NCBI GenBank assembly: GCA_021852275.1
Contig: JAJZNX010000097.1
Location: forward strand, 1 to 40,386
Direction: 5' to 3'
Length of the DNA: 40,386 nt
Source of the DNA: Planctomycetota bacterium
GTDB taxonomy: Bacteria; Planctomycetota; Phycisphaerae; WQYP01
The position numbers and the translations under genes were made by a program. The notes beneath the pieces were generated by a model. That model was given only the letters and a program-made list of their open reading frames with translations, had not been told where the DNA came from and made no database searches. Shown here in pieces: positions 1 to 8,090 of the stretch; within the stretch, counting starts at the first letter, position 1; each line of letters opens with the position of its first letter.

Positions 1-100
1 CGATGAATTGAACCACACGCTCACGCGCGTATTCCATGATATGCAATCCACACCGGAGATAATCCGCCCCTACCTTCATCCATTTTTGTGACCACATCAT
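1..100 (-). CDS. Start of an unidentified outward-reading ORF (partial)
   Basis: Inside the left terminal repeat an open frame starts at ATGATG (bases 100-95 on the minus strand) and runs off the contig without a stop. It begins MMWSQKWMKVGADYLRCGLH and continues for about 33 residues. A purine-rich AAGGGAC lies just upstream; the spacing favours the second ATG (base 97). The same sequence occurs at the right end, so this gene belongs to a repeated element, possibly an insertion sequence. I do not recognise the family from so short a piece. Confidence 0.4.
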   Translation of the reverse strand, partial: MMWSQKWMKVGADYLRCGLHIMEYARERVVQFI

Positions 101-127
101 GTCCCTTTAATTAAACGCTAATGTATA
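1..127. repeat. Left copy of 127-nt terminal inverted repeat of the contig
   Basis: Bases 1-127 are the exact reverse complement of 40260-40386; the next base differs. The boundary falls after 'ctaatgtata', right where REP-like copy A begins. An exact match of 127 nt at both ends of an assembled contig is what a de Bruijn graph with k = 127 leaves when both ends run into the same repeat node. I therefore read it as the edge of a longer repeated element lying outside the window, not as a replicon terminus. The element contains the outward-reading ORF start described separately. Confidence 0.9.
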
Positions 128-200
128 GCAGGCGGGACATGGGTGCGGATAACGGGGGCGCGGGCTGGGGTCCGCGAGACGGGAGTTTGACGGTTAATGG
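123..200 (+). repeat. REP-like intergenic repeat, copy A
   Basis: Contains the hairpin CGCGGGC-tggg-GTCCGCG (159-176, one G.T pair) followed by gacgggagtttgacggttaa. The same string with two or three changes occurs at 2545-2600 (copy B), and a shorter version at 34981-35045 (copy C). The upstream part 'agcaggcgggacatggg' resembles 35452-35470 (partial copy E). The repeat abuts the contig-terminal repeat on its left, and its last bases form the stop codon of the gene ending at 194. A truncated RAYT transposase, the class that mobilises REP sequences, is present at 35594-35866. Confidence 0.65.
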
Positions 201-712
201 TGGAGAAGTGCGGCCACGCGGATGACTAAGAAAATAGCCAGTGCCAATACGGCCAGCCCCACGAAAAGGCTTCGCCGGTGCCGGGCAGCTTTCTCAGCCC
301 GCCACCGCGTATCGAGTGCGTTCCACCGATTCTGGATGGATTCCATAGATTCGCCGGTCAGAATCGACTCCACTGCGCCCGCGGTCAGCAGCAATTTTTC
401 TTCCAACAGCGCCTTTTGCCTGCGAGTAAGTGAGCCGGATCGGTAGCGAAAGGCAGTTTGCCGGCGAGGCCAGGCCGATGCAGCAACCATCACCCGGCCA
501 CGATCAAAGCTCAGCAGGATGCGAAGCGGTCCGGTGCCGGTTCTGGCCGGCGGCGCATCCGGGAATATAAATTCCCGGCAGGCTTCGGCCGGCAGACTTT
601 TTCCGGCGATGGGCGCGACTTTGCTAAAACCAAGTGCGTAGAGCATCTGGGTGATGATCTCCAGGGCTTCCGGTGCATCGAGTGTTGTAACAAAGCTATG
701 TTCCACCAGCAT
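194..712 (-). CDS. Hypothetical protein with C-terminal membrane anchor
   Basis: This 172-aa protein is not recognised. Residues 1-145 look soluble and mixed alpha/beta. They are followed by a basic stretch (KAARHRR) and one hydrophobic segment (about 148-168, SLFVGLAVLALAIFLVIRVAAL), so it should be tail-anchored with the bulk in the cytoplasm. The ATG is preceded by AGAGGATAACCC, a fair ribosome site. It lies 10 bp after the CPBP protease gene on the same strand and is the last gene of the minus-strand block, so co-transcription is likely. Its stop codon falls in the 3' end of REP-like copy A. Confidence 0.75.
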   Translation of the reverse strand: MLVEHSFVTTLDAPEALEIITQMLYALGFSKVAPIAGKSLPAEACREFIFPDAPPARTGTGPLRILLSFDRGRVMVAASAWPRRQTAFRYRSGSLTRRQKALLEEKLLLTAGAVESILTGESMESIQNRWNALDTRWRAEKAARHRRSLFVGLAVLALAIFLVIRVAALLHH

Positions 713-722
713 GGGTTATCCT

Positions 723-1559
723 CTAGAAATGGATGATCAAAATACACAAAAGATTATAGGTAAAATGCAGTAACATGCCGGGAAGCATAGACCCGGTACG
801 TACACGCAGATATCCCAGAACCAGGCCCAGCAGAAACAGGTAAGGAAACGCCGCCACAGTCAGATGCAAGGTCATGAACAGCAAAGCGCTGACGATAACG
901 GCGTCGCGGGGCGAAAGCGTTGATTGCAATGACGGCAAGATAATTCCACGAAAACCGAGTTCCTCAAAGACGGCCGGTTGAACGCAGTTGGCCAGAATGA
1001 TTGTGGTCCAGCCGAACCCGGCAGCCAGAAAAGGCCTGACCATGTGCAGTTCACGCACTCCTAGAAAGCGATGTTCCAGCGCCAGCATTCCCGAGGCTAT
1101 CAAAAACATGGTCAATGCCGCGCCAATGGCCGCAAAGAACCACGCGATGTTCACCCGCCGGGTCAGGCCAGCCAGCACTGTGCGGTACGTGGCCAGCGCG
1201 AAAAGGGAAATAATAACAGCGTCGGCAATTTCTAACCTGATAATATCGGAGGCTTCGCCAGCCCGGGTTACTCCGATGATCAAGGTAATTCCGCTGGCGG
1301 CCAGCAGCATAAAATAAAGGGCCAAGGCCGTGGTCATGTGCGATCGATCTTGAGCTTTAGATGCCGATGGCGAGGGTGCCGAAACACTCTGGCAAGTCGG
1401 GCAGCAAAGCCAAGATGGCTGCCATGCGGCACCGCATATCGGACAAAACTTTCGGGTTGCCGGGGTATCGCTATCCTCACCGGCCTCGCAGGCAGCAGGC
1501 TCCTGAGCCTCGCTGCCCGGCACTTCCGTATTGCTGCTGGATGATTCGGGTTGATCCAT
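723..1559 (-). CDS. CPBP family intramembrane glutamic protease with N-terminal zinc ribbon
   Basis: A CAAX-protease/Abi (CPBP) type membrane endopeptidase. The family motifs are present (numbered from the ORF-track Met; subtract 10 for my start): EELGFR at 209-214, with the two catalytic-type glutamates and the Arg; FMTLH with H242; and HFTYN with H275 and N279. About seven to eight hydrophobic segments cover residues 88-288. Before them is a Cys4 zinc ribbon, CPICG...CCPTC, at 49-66. I prefer the second Met (base 1559, MDQPESSSS) because GAGG sits 4 nt upstream; the first Met has no ribosome site. Relatives process prenylated proteins or bacteriocins in other bacteria. The substrate here is unknown, and the zinc ribbon probably recruits a partner on the cytoplasmic side. 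Confidence 0.88.
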   Translation of the reverse strand: MDQPESSSSNTEVPGSEAQEPAACEAGEDSDTPATRKFCPICGAAWQPSWLCCPTCQSVSAPSPSASKAQDRSHMTTALALYFMLLAASGITLIIGVTRAGEASDIIRLEIADAVIISLFALATYRTVLAGLTRRVNIAWFFAAIGAALTMFLIASGMLALEHRFLGVRELHMVRPFLAAGFGWTTIILANCVQPAVFEELGFRGIILPSLQSTLSPRDAVIVSALLFMTLHLTVAAFPYLFLLGLVLGYLRVRTGSMLPGMLLHFTYNLLCILIIHF

Positions 1560-1614
1560 TCTGCCTCGACAATTTCCGAACGCATTCATTCTATTACGGC
1601 TTTAGCCACCATGA

Positions 1615-2184
1615 TCACGGCTGGCCCTGCCGGCGAATGATCTGCCGGTATTTAACTCCTGCACCCACAGCACGGATCAGCGCTGCAGTTACAATAACCT
1701 TGATGATAATACCGTTGAGCAAACCGTTGGGGTGGGACTGGATATTTTTGAGGGCAACGATCATGTCCAGCATCCATAAGCTGACATAGAGCACCAGGCC
1801 CACGATGGCTGCCGGCAGAGGAGATTTTCGCGACCAGATGAAAAGGCCCCAGAAGATGACGGCGATTCCAAAGATGACCGCCACAGCAGCGTGCATCCGG
1901 GCCACTGGAATTTGACGGTCTTGGGAGAGAATGACATATTCCACAAAGCCAAAGATGGTCTGCACTACCGCTGCCAGCACCAAGGCTCCGGATGCGCGCC
2001 CAAGCTGCTTGCGCAGTTCGTCGGCCTGCAAGGCCACGCCGGCCGAGGTTGTGGCAAAGGCGCTTTCGGCAATCACCCGTGGCCCGCCGGCACCGGCTTG
2101 CGGCAGTGCCTTGCCACAGGATTCACAAAAAGCTCCGCCGACCACGACCGCTGCGCCACAATGAGGACAACTGGTGGAATCCAT
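1615..2184 (-). CDS. Zinc-ribbon protein with four predicted membrane helices
   Basis: The 189-aa protein starts MDSTSCPHCG, with a Cys4 ribbon (CPHCG...CESCG, residues 6-23). A linker follows, then about four hydrophobic helices (around 65-87, 97-117, 122-145 and 152-172). The start was moved to base 2184 because TTAAGGAGAAGGTGT directly precedes this ATG; the ORF-track Met upstream has no such signal. It is followed after 55 bp by the CPBP protease gene. The combination of a short ribbon and a small polytopic domain resembles many uncharacterised 'zinc ribbon domain-containing' membrane proteins; no function can be assigned. Confidence 0.85.
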   Translation of the reverse strand: MDSTSCPHCGAAVVVGGAFCESCGKALPQAGAGGPRVIAESAFATTSAGVALQADELRKQLGRASGALVLAAVVQTIFGFVEYVILSQDRQIPVARMHAAVAVIFGIAVIFWGLFIWSRKSPLPAAIVGLVLYVSLWMLDMIVALKNIQSHPNGLLNGIIIKVIVTAALIRAVGAGVKYRQIIRRQGQP

Positions 2185-2801
2185 ACACCTTCTCCTTAAA
2201 GTAAACGCCTGCGAATCCACATTTCGCTGTTCACCGACGGAACATCCATTGCATCCAAGCAACCACAAAATTCAGCCGCAGAGATGATGCTCCTGCCGTG
2301 ACGTTACAGCAATTCGGTACCTGTTGGCTGGCCCACTTCACCTGAGAACCGAACCGCAATGATTGTACACTGCACGTCCGAGGGTGCAAGAAAAAAAACC
2401 GGTACCTGGGATTGACGCGTCAAGTTATTGCCGGCTTGAGTACACGCCAGGGCCGCCGACGATGCTGCCTGCTCCACCGTAAGAGGCCGGGCAAAAATGG
2501 CTTTGCACCTTCCGGCGGGTCCTTTTGGCGGCTGGGCAAAACAGAGCAGGTGAACAGGAGGTGCGGGCTGGGGTCCGTGAGACGGGAGTTTGACGGTTAA
2601 ACACGAAGAAGTGATCAGCATTCAGTGGTCAGCATTGAGCGGGCGGCGGTCAGCGTTCGGCAGGCAAGATGGCGGCGTTTCCACGACGGGCAGGATGCCC
2701 GCGGTCCCAGGGATTCCCGCACCGTATTCATATACCCTTTATTTCCTGATGGCCTCTAACTGCAATAACAGTGCTAAGGGCTGCGCCCTGATGGCTGTGA
2801 T
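2185..2801. other. 617-bp intergenic stretch with REP-like copy B, no convincing gene
   Basis: The stretch separates two minus-strand groups. The ORF at 2304-2621 (minus) has no ribosome site, no recognisable domain, and starts inside the repeat, so I do not call it. About 2340-2500 on the minus strand does read open into '...VPVFFLAPSDVQCTIIAVRF...', so a decayed gene cannot be excluded. The right part holds REP copy B and, next to it, a patch of short 'ggtcagcattgagc / ggtcagcgttcgg' units (2625-2665) that recurs near copies C and D. Confidence 0.6.
2545..2600 (+). repeat. REP-like intergenic repeat, copy B
   Basis: Shares 'gcgggctggggtccg.gagacgggagtttgacggttaa' with copy A (161-197). Its hairpin (2562-2579, TGCGGGC-tggg-GTCCGTG) is held partly by G.T pairs. 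It is followed by 'acacgaagaagt', also found in altered form in copy D (acacgaaataatt). Confidence 0.65.
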
Positions 2802-5800
2802 TTATCGGTAAGCCCGGAGTACCGGAACCTTCAGCCATACAAAGCCGGCGGGGCTGTGGCCGACATTTTGCGTCGGCAGCAGGAGACGGAAGGGTGCCTT
2901 GAAACTGGGGTTGGCGTCGAAAAGCACAGCGTCGTAGATGGTCCGGCCGGGCTGGATTGTCCTGGTATTCCAAAGAAAACCACGCGGCTCGTCGGCCGCC
3001 TGAACAAACCTGACTATCTCAGCATCGCTGCCGCGTTTGCACACTATGGCAATGCCGCGATCCAGCAATCCGAAAGGAGCACCGGGTTGAAACTTCTTAG
3101 GCGTGCCACGCCAGGTTGTGAAGGCAACCGGCCGCTGCGACGTGTTCTTCACCGCCACCACGATAATCATCGCCTGGAGGAAAGAGCGTTGGCCATTGGC
3201 CGTTCTATAGTACGAAGTTACACCCTGGTTGCCCTTTACCCACACCTGGCAGGGTCCGATACGGGTTACCCGTGTTGCGCGGGGCGAGTTCAGGTGGCCC
3301 GGCAGTGCGGGCGGAAGCCGGGGAGATCGATGCCCATAATGGAAGATGTCTACAACATTGCTTGGTTGGCGCAGCCCGTTCTTCTGTTGTACAAATCCTC
3401 CGGCAAAGATCGCCTGGTTGCCTACGGCCGCTGCAGCCGGATTTTCACGTGCCTGCGACAGGTGGCTGACGGACCAATCGCCGGTCCTGGCATTGAAGAT
3501 GTCTACACTGTTGCCGGGGCGGGCGGTACCACCGGCGAACAGGGCGCAGTTGCCCACTGTGGCGGTGGCCGCCAAGTTGAAGGCAGAGTTGCAGCGGGCC
3601 ACGGAAAGCCGCGATACAGACCACGTTCCCGTGCGTGCGTCGAAAATATCGACACGATCTGTGGGAAAGGGACCTTCGCCGCCGGCAAAAAGGGCCTTAT
3701 CGCCCACGCTGGCGGCGATGATATCGTAACGGGCCAGCGACAACCGGGCTGTCGATTGACGTGCGCCGGTTGCATTAAAAATATCCACCATATTGCTTAG
3801 CATGGCGCTTGACCCGCCGGCAAACAGCGCATCATGCCCGGCCGCGGTTGCGGCGCAATTAGTCCGGGGCTGGGCGAGCCTGGCCACGGACCACCGGCCC
3901 GTGGTCGAATTGAAAATATCCACTGCATTGCTGGGCACCATACGCGGGAAACGACCGCCTGGAACCATGTTGGAGCCGCCGGCAAAAAGGACGCAATGCC
4001 CGGCCGTAGTGGTGGCAAAACCGCTTCTGTCTGCGGAGAGTCTGGCCTGCGACCACGTACGCTTCAGGGTATTGAAAATGTGCACCGTTTCTCTTTGTTG
4101 GGGGCCGCTTGCAGCAACAAGCAGCACATCGTGGCCCGCAGCCGCCATGACCGGCACCATATCTGCCGGGGACCTGGTGGCCCACCACCGGCCGGTTCTG
4201 CTGTCAAACAGATACAGAAACCCGCCGGTAAGAAAAACCGCATCACTGCCCACCGAAGCGCCCAACGCGTAGATGCTGACCGTGTAGGGCAGCGGAAGGG
4301 CATTGCTGGACCACCTGCCGGTATGGGCGTTGTAAATATCGACGTGACACGGAGCGTTAAACATGTTGGAGCCGCCGACATAAAATAAAGCATCATGTCC
4401 TGCGGTTACCGCAACCACGTGGTCACACGGCCTCGACAGTCTGGCCGTCGACCAGTAACCGGGCGCAGGCACACGCACAGGCTCCGGAACCACCAGTGCC
4501 GGGACCGGCTGCTGACGTATGTGCCAGGGAGCGGCCGGTGGTGTTACAGGTGGAAACGCAAGCGGCCTGGTGGGTGAAGCTCCGGGGGCAATACTGTGCC
4601 AGACCGTAGGGGTAACGGAAGATGAACTGCTTCCCTTCGATTGCGCGCTTTTACTGTGGGAGAATGCACTTGCGATGAGCGCCAGTGGAAGTCCCAGCAC
4701 GAGAACCAATATAAAGCTCCCCACCACTTCCAGCAGCAAGGCCAGAAAGGTTGTCAGGAAGCCGGCACCAAAGAGCTTCCTGACCAGCCAAAAATAAATA
4801 AGCGGCGGTGCAACCACCATCAACAGCAGGAGGATCACGCCCAAAACCCCATGCGACACCAGCGATCCGCTGCGCCCGTTGATAAAAACCACACCACCGA
4901 CGAGTACAGCCGCAACAATGACCAGAATAATGATGGCCACGTCCATGGCAATGGTGAGTACTGTCGCCTTGATCACCATGGTCTTGAAATCCCCATAATC
5001 GGCGTTGGGAGAAAGCGGCCTGAGCAGAACCAGACAGGCGATCAGCAGAAGTTCCCCGGCATACTGGCCGACGCTCAGGACACCCACGTACCCGCCGACC
5101 GCGTCCGGATGCGCCCAGATGTGGAGTTTCGGATTAAAAGCTGAGGTGAGGCCCAACACGATAAGCTGCAAAACCGCCAGAGCTACCAGGCATCCCAGCA
5201 TGGTGAGTATTGTGGCTAACCAATCTGGAGCAGTGGCGCGATCCTCGGGCCGGGAGGTTCGGCTGAACCCTGCGGGGTTTTGCCGGCGCGCACGTTCCGC
5301 CTGCCGGGCCTGCGCTGCCGCCTGCCGCTGTTCCCCACGGAATAAAAAACTTTCACACTCAGCGCAAATGTATTTTCCATCCCGGAACACCAACGGTGCA
5401 GTGGTATCCGACTGGCCGCAACGGCTGCAAAATTGTTCTTCAGATCTGGCGGCCGGCGGAGGAACTCCAGGAGCCACGGCCATCACGCCAGCATCGGCGA
5501 GTGAACCGGCCTCGATGGGGGCCAGCGGCTGCAAATCCGTCGGCAGCAAATCGACGAGTTGTGACAACTCGCCCTGCGGTGCCAGCGGCGACGTTTCCAG
5601 CGCTGCTGTCGGACTGGCCAGAGAACCACCGGTACCGTGCAAGTTTTTCCCTGTGATACGTGCGGCGTAGCACGATTCGCAATAATAGCGGCCTTGCGGA
5701 TCCTTGATGCGTTTTTGGCCGCGCAAATCTTTGCGGCAGACGATGCAGACCTTGGCTCCGGCTGCGGCCGCACCGTCATACGTATTCGTCGCTGCCCCGA

Positions 5801-5918
5801 CAGCAGGCACCTGCACCGGCTGCCGGCAGCGCGGGCAGCGTCCCCACGATCCCCGCGCCGATTCGGGCACCAGTGTTCTGGCACCACAACCCGGGCACGT
5901 TACCTCAAGGGCCATCAT
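2802..5918 (-). CDS. Zinc-ribbon / multi-TM / Kelch-repeat protein
   Basis: The 1038-aa protein has these modules in order: a Cys4 ribbon (CPGCG...CPRC, 8-31); a second Cys pair module (CIVC...CESC, 58-83); a third (CSRCG...CAEC, 164-188); about six hydrophobic segments (233-420); a Pro/Ser linker; eight Kelch-like blades (about 485-885), most with 'ALFAGG' plus 'VDIFN..TG.WSV'; and a C-terminal beta-type domain ('IIVVAVKNTS...EPRGFLWNTRTIQPGRTIYDAVLFDA'). Blade 3 lacks the double glycine. The start at base 5918 follows AGAGAG and overlaps the preceding gene by 14 bp; the ORF-track Met lies inside that gene. The blades probably form a propeller outside the membrane and the ribbons lie inside, but topology is inferred. 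Function is unknown. Confidence 0.85.
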   Translation of the reverse strand: MMALEVTCPGCGARTLVPESARGSWGRCPRCRQPVQVPAVGAATNTYDGAAAAGAKVCIVCRKDLRGQKRIKDPQGRYYCESCYAARITGKNLHGTGGSLASPTAALETSPLAPQGELSQLVDLLPTDLQPLAPIEAGSLADAGVMAVAPGVPPPAARSEEQFCSRCGQSDTTAPLVFRDGKYICAECESFLFRGEQRQAAAQARQAERARRQNPAGFSRTSRPEDRATAPDWLATILTMLGCLVALAVLQLIVLGLTSAFNPKLHIWAHPDAVGGYVGVLSVGQYAGELLLIACLVLLRPLSPNADYGDFKTMVIKATVLTIAMDVAIIILVIVAAVLVGGVVFINGRSGSLVSHGVLGVILLLLMVVAPPLIYFWLVRKLFGAGFLTTFLALLLEVVGSFILVLVLGLPLALIASAFSHSKSAQSKGSSSSSVTPTVWHSIAPGASPTRPLAFPPVTPPAAPWHIRQQPVPALVVPEPVRVPAPGYWSTARLSRPCDHVVAVTAGHDALFYVGGSNMFNAPCHVDIYNAHTGRWSSNALPLPYTVSIYALGASVGSDAVFLTGGFLYLFDSRTGRWWATRSPADMVPVMAAAGHDVLLVAASGPQQRETVHIFNTLKRTWSQARLSADRSGFATTTAGHCVLFAGGSNMVPGGRFPRMVPSNAVDIFNSTTGRWSVARLAQPRTNCAATAAGHDALFAGGSSAMLSNMVDIFNATGARQSTARLSLARYDIIAASVGDKALFAGGEGPFPTDRVDIFDARTGTWSVSRLSVARCNSAFNLAATATVGNCALFAGGTARPGNSVDIFNARTGDWSVSHLSQARENPAAAAVGNQAIFAGGFVQQKNGLRQPSNVVDIFHYGHRSPRLPPALPGHLNSPRATRVTRIGPCQVWVKGNQGVTSYYRTANGQRSFLQAMIIVVAVKNTSQRPVAFTTWRGTPKKFQPGAPFGLLDRGIAIVCKRGSDAEIVRFVQAADEPRGFLWNTRTIQPGRTIYDAVLFDANPSFKAPFRLLLPTQNVGHSPAGFVWLKVPVLRAYR
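5662..5738 (-). repeat. 77-bp segment duplicated at 7577-7653 (zinc module)
   Basis: Compared base by base, 73 of 77 positions match 7577-7653. It encodes the second zinc module (CRKDLRGQKR.KDPQG.YYCESC) in both paralogues. The flanking code is far more diverged, which suggests strong selection or recent gene conversion over this segment. Confidence 0.8.
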
Positions 5919-7803
5919 GCACGCTCTCTTTTTTTGTCGAAGCGTTGGCCCGAGCGAAGTACCGCTGCGGCCAGGCAGAGTAATCAACAGTCGGTATGGG
6001 CAGTTGCACACGGGCTGTTCCCTGAACGCCCAGATTGGCCAGAGGCAGCGCAAGTTGCAACGGGGGGCGTGCGGCGTCGAAAAAGAGCGGATCGTAGATT
6101 GTCTGACCCGGGGCGATCACCTTCGCGCTCCAGACAAAGCCCCGCGGTTCTTCGCCAAAGCGCTTGAATCCCACCGCGGGAATAGCTTTACCCGCCGCGT
6201 ACAGCGTGGCAATACCGAACGCAGCAACGTTAAAAGTAACCCCAGGGCGCTTCAGCGCCGTGGTGATGAGTTGAATCCTGGCCGGCGTGGTCCGCCAAGT
6301 TTGAAACACAATCGGCCATCTCGACGTGTTCTTCACCGCCACCACCACAATCAGTCGCGCCGCAAGCGCACGTGGTCCGGCAACCGTCCGATAGGGGGCA
6401 ATACTCGCCTTGTTGTTGACGATCCAGACCAGCCGGCCGTTGAACAAACCATACGGCCCAGCCGGGTTTGCGACGGTATAATTTGCCGGTCGCGGCCAGA
6501 CGGGTGCTGGCTGGGGATCCGTGAAAGTACTGGTCGACGAGATCACCTGCTGAAATCTGGCCGGCGAAAGCCAAAACACTACGCCATCAGCAAAGGCAAC
6601 GTTGCCTCCATTCCCGTGATTGATGCCGGCACGCTCATAGGCGAGTACTTGGTTTTGATTATCAGCGTCGTACTGGTTGGCAGCGGCAAGTATGTAGTCG
6701 CAGTGGCCCTCAAGCCGCCGGGCCACCAGGGAAACGTCGGTCCGCTGTCCCGGTGTTAAGCCGGACAAGTCTGCGGCCTGGCGGCCGGAGTTGGGGTCAA
6801 TCAAATCCCGGGCCTTGAGCGTGCCCTCGGCCACAAGGACGGCAAAATTTGGCGGAAAGCGATTTTGATGGCCATGGGCATAGGCGGTGCAAGCCTGGCA
6901 AATGTTATGCAGGTGCAGCGAAGATTCGGCCCGACCGGCGAGAATGTGAGCCTGGGCGAAAGCTGGCAGCAATATCGCCACCAGCAGCAGCGGCAGCAGC
7001 AACGTGAAAAATCCACCGATGATCACGCCGGCAATGGCCAACCCGCGTGGAGCTTTGCGCAGACCGATGATGCTGAGGATTAAGCCCACCGGCGCGAGCA
7101 AAAACATCGTCAGCACTGAAACCAGTGAAATGATAAATCCAGCCAATCCGAAACCGTTGGTGCCGCTGCCGGCGGATTGGCGGTATTGCTGGTCGCGCAA
7201 GTCTGGGGGGGCTATGGCCCTATGATCCACCGGCACTACGCGGGAACGGCGGGAGCTACTGGCCACGGACTGGCGATGCAGACATTCCAGGCAAACCAAT
7301 TGACCATCACGTGAAAGCAGAGGTATGGCGGCGTTGCTTTGGCCACAAACGCTGCACGTCTGCGGGTCGGCGGCAGACGCAGAGGCTGTTTCACCAGCCT
7401 GTGGAACGGCTTGGGATTGTCTTTGAGGCTTCTGCGTGCCTGCCGCGGCCACTGCTCCGGGAGCCTGATCGCCAGAGGGTGCATCCATCGGCAACAGGCC
7501 GCCGGCAAACACATCCTGCCGAACCTGGGGAGAGCCGCCTGAAGTGCCCTGGGTTGCCGCATAGGGGTTTTGTCGCGCGGCGTAGCACGATTCGCAGTAA
7601 TAGAGGCCTTGCGGATCCTTGACGCGTTTTTGGCCGCGCAAATCCTTGCGGCAAGCAGTGCAAATTTTAGGAGTTGGGGCTGTGGCGGAAAAGGGGCCGG
7701 GAACCTCCAGCGGCTTATGACACCGCGGGCAGGCAATAGGCCTTCCTGCCGCCGCCTCTGGCAGCGAGACCTTGGTTCCACAACCCGGACAAGTTATGTC
7801 CAC
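5905..7803 (-). CDS. Zinc-ribbon / DUF4190-like / H-X9-DG domain protein, paralogue of the Kelch gene
   Basis: The 632-aa protein has the same three zinc modules as its neighbour (CPGCG...CPRC at 5-28; CTAC...CESC at 48-73; CSVCG...CLEC at 150-174). A DUF4190-like pair of helices follows (about 217-283). Next comes a prepilin-associated domain with an exact H-X9-DG motif (H396-GNGGNVAFA-D406-G407), the hallmark of planctomycete DUF1559/H-X9-DG proteins. The C-terminal domain (about 455-615) is shared with the Kelch gene ('VVVAVKNTS', 'EPRGFVWSAKVIAPGQTIYDPLFFDA'). Translation starts at GTG 7803 with GGAAAGG upstream. Its 3' end overlaps the Kelch gene start, so the two are probably translationally coupled. 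There is no classical N-terminal prepilin peptide; the H-X9-DG part is embedded after the membrane segment. Confidence 0.87.
   Translation of the reverse strand: MDITCPGCGTKVSLPEAAAGRPIACPRCHKPLEVPGPFSATAPTPKICTACRKDLRGQKRVKDPQGLYYCESCYAARQNPYAATQGTSGGSPQVRQDVFAGGLLPMDAPSGDQAPGAVAAAGTQKPQRQSQAVPQAGETASASAADPQTCSVCGQSNAAIPLLSRDGQLVCLECLHRQSVASSSRRSRVVPVDHRAIAPPDLRDQQYRQSAGSGTNGFGLAGFIISLVSVLTMFLLAPVGLILSIIGLRKAPRGLAIAGVIIGGFFTLLLPLLLVAILLPAFAQAHILAGRAESSLHLHNICQACTAYAHGHQNRFPPNFAVLVAEGTLKARDLIDPNSGRQAADLSGLTPGQRTDVSLVARRLEGHCDYILAAANQYDADNQNQVLAYERAGINHGNGGNVAFADGVVFWLSPARFQQVISSTSTFTDPQPAPVWPRPANYTVANPAGPYGLFNGRLVWIVNNKASIAPYRTVAGPRALAARLIVVVAVKNTSRWPIVFQTWRTTPARIQLITTALKRPGVTFNVAAFGIATLYAAGKAIPAVGFKRFGEEPRGFVWSAKVIAPGQTIYDPLFFDAARPPLQLALPLANLGVQGTARVQLPIPTVDYSAWPQRYFARANASTKKESVHDGP
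7577..7653 (-). repeat. 77-bp segment duplicated at 5662-5738 (zinc module)
   Basis: Partner of the 5662-5738 copy, with four mismatches in 77 bp. Two of 26 encoded residues differ (I/V and R/L). Confidence 0.8.
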
Positions 7804-7823
7804 AGCCGAACCTTTCCAGTAAC

Positions 7824-7852
7824 CTTATAAACCCTTCCACCTACCTTGCGAA
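7824..7852 (-). promoter_or_regulatory. Candidate sigma70-type promoter for the H-X9-DG/Kelch operon
   Basis: On the minus strand TTCGCA (7852-7847) is followed after 17 nt by TATAAG (7829-7824), about 20 bp upstream of the GTG start. It is a visual match only. It lies in the 287-bp divergent region shared with the lipoprotein gene. Confidence 0.45.
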
Positions 7853-8025
7853 ACGAGTGTATGTTAACCCTCTTCGGCGGTAGTGGCAATAATCCTGCCC
7901 CCCCGCATTGGCATTGAAGAACACATCAATAATCTGCCACCGGTTTTGCAAAGCCGCGGCAGATCACCGGCCGGCCTTTCCCTACAGAAAAAATTGTATC
8001 TATCCCCCCACCGGCAAGGTTGGTA

Positions 8026-8031
8026 TATAAT
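8026..8031 (+). promoter_or_regulatory. Candidate -10 element for the lipoprotein/AsmA operon
   Basis: A perfect TATAAT (8026-8031), in the run 'ggtatataatg', lies 59 bp before the GTG start at 8091. No good -35 box is at the usual distance (TTGTAT at 7994 is too far), so any promoter here is weak, uses an extended -10, or depends on an activator. Confidence 0.3.
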
Positions 8032-8090
8032 GACTGCGAGGCGTAGTCGGCGCTGACATAAATTGTTGCACCAATCGAAAGGCTCCGCTG

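Noticed and set aside
2304-2621. Minus-strand 105-aa ORF between the two zinc-ribbon groups
   Set aside because: Begins in REP-like copy B and has no ribosome site. The C-terminal half could be a decayed gene but nothing identifies it.
2856-3800. Plus-strand 314-aa ORF and neighbours to 5144
   Set aside because: Antisense to the Kelch gene; the periodic 'ENIDTI/ENVHRF' pattern is simply the Kelch repeats read backwards.
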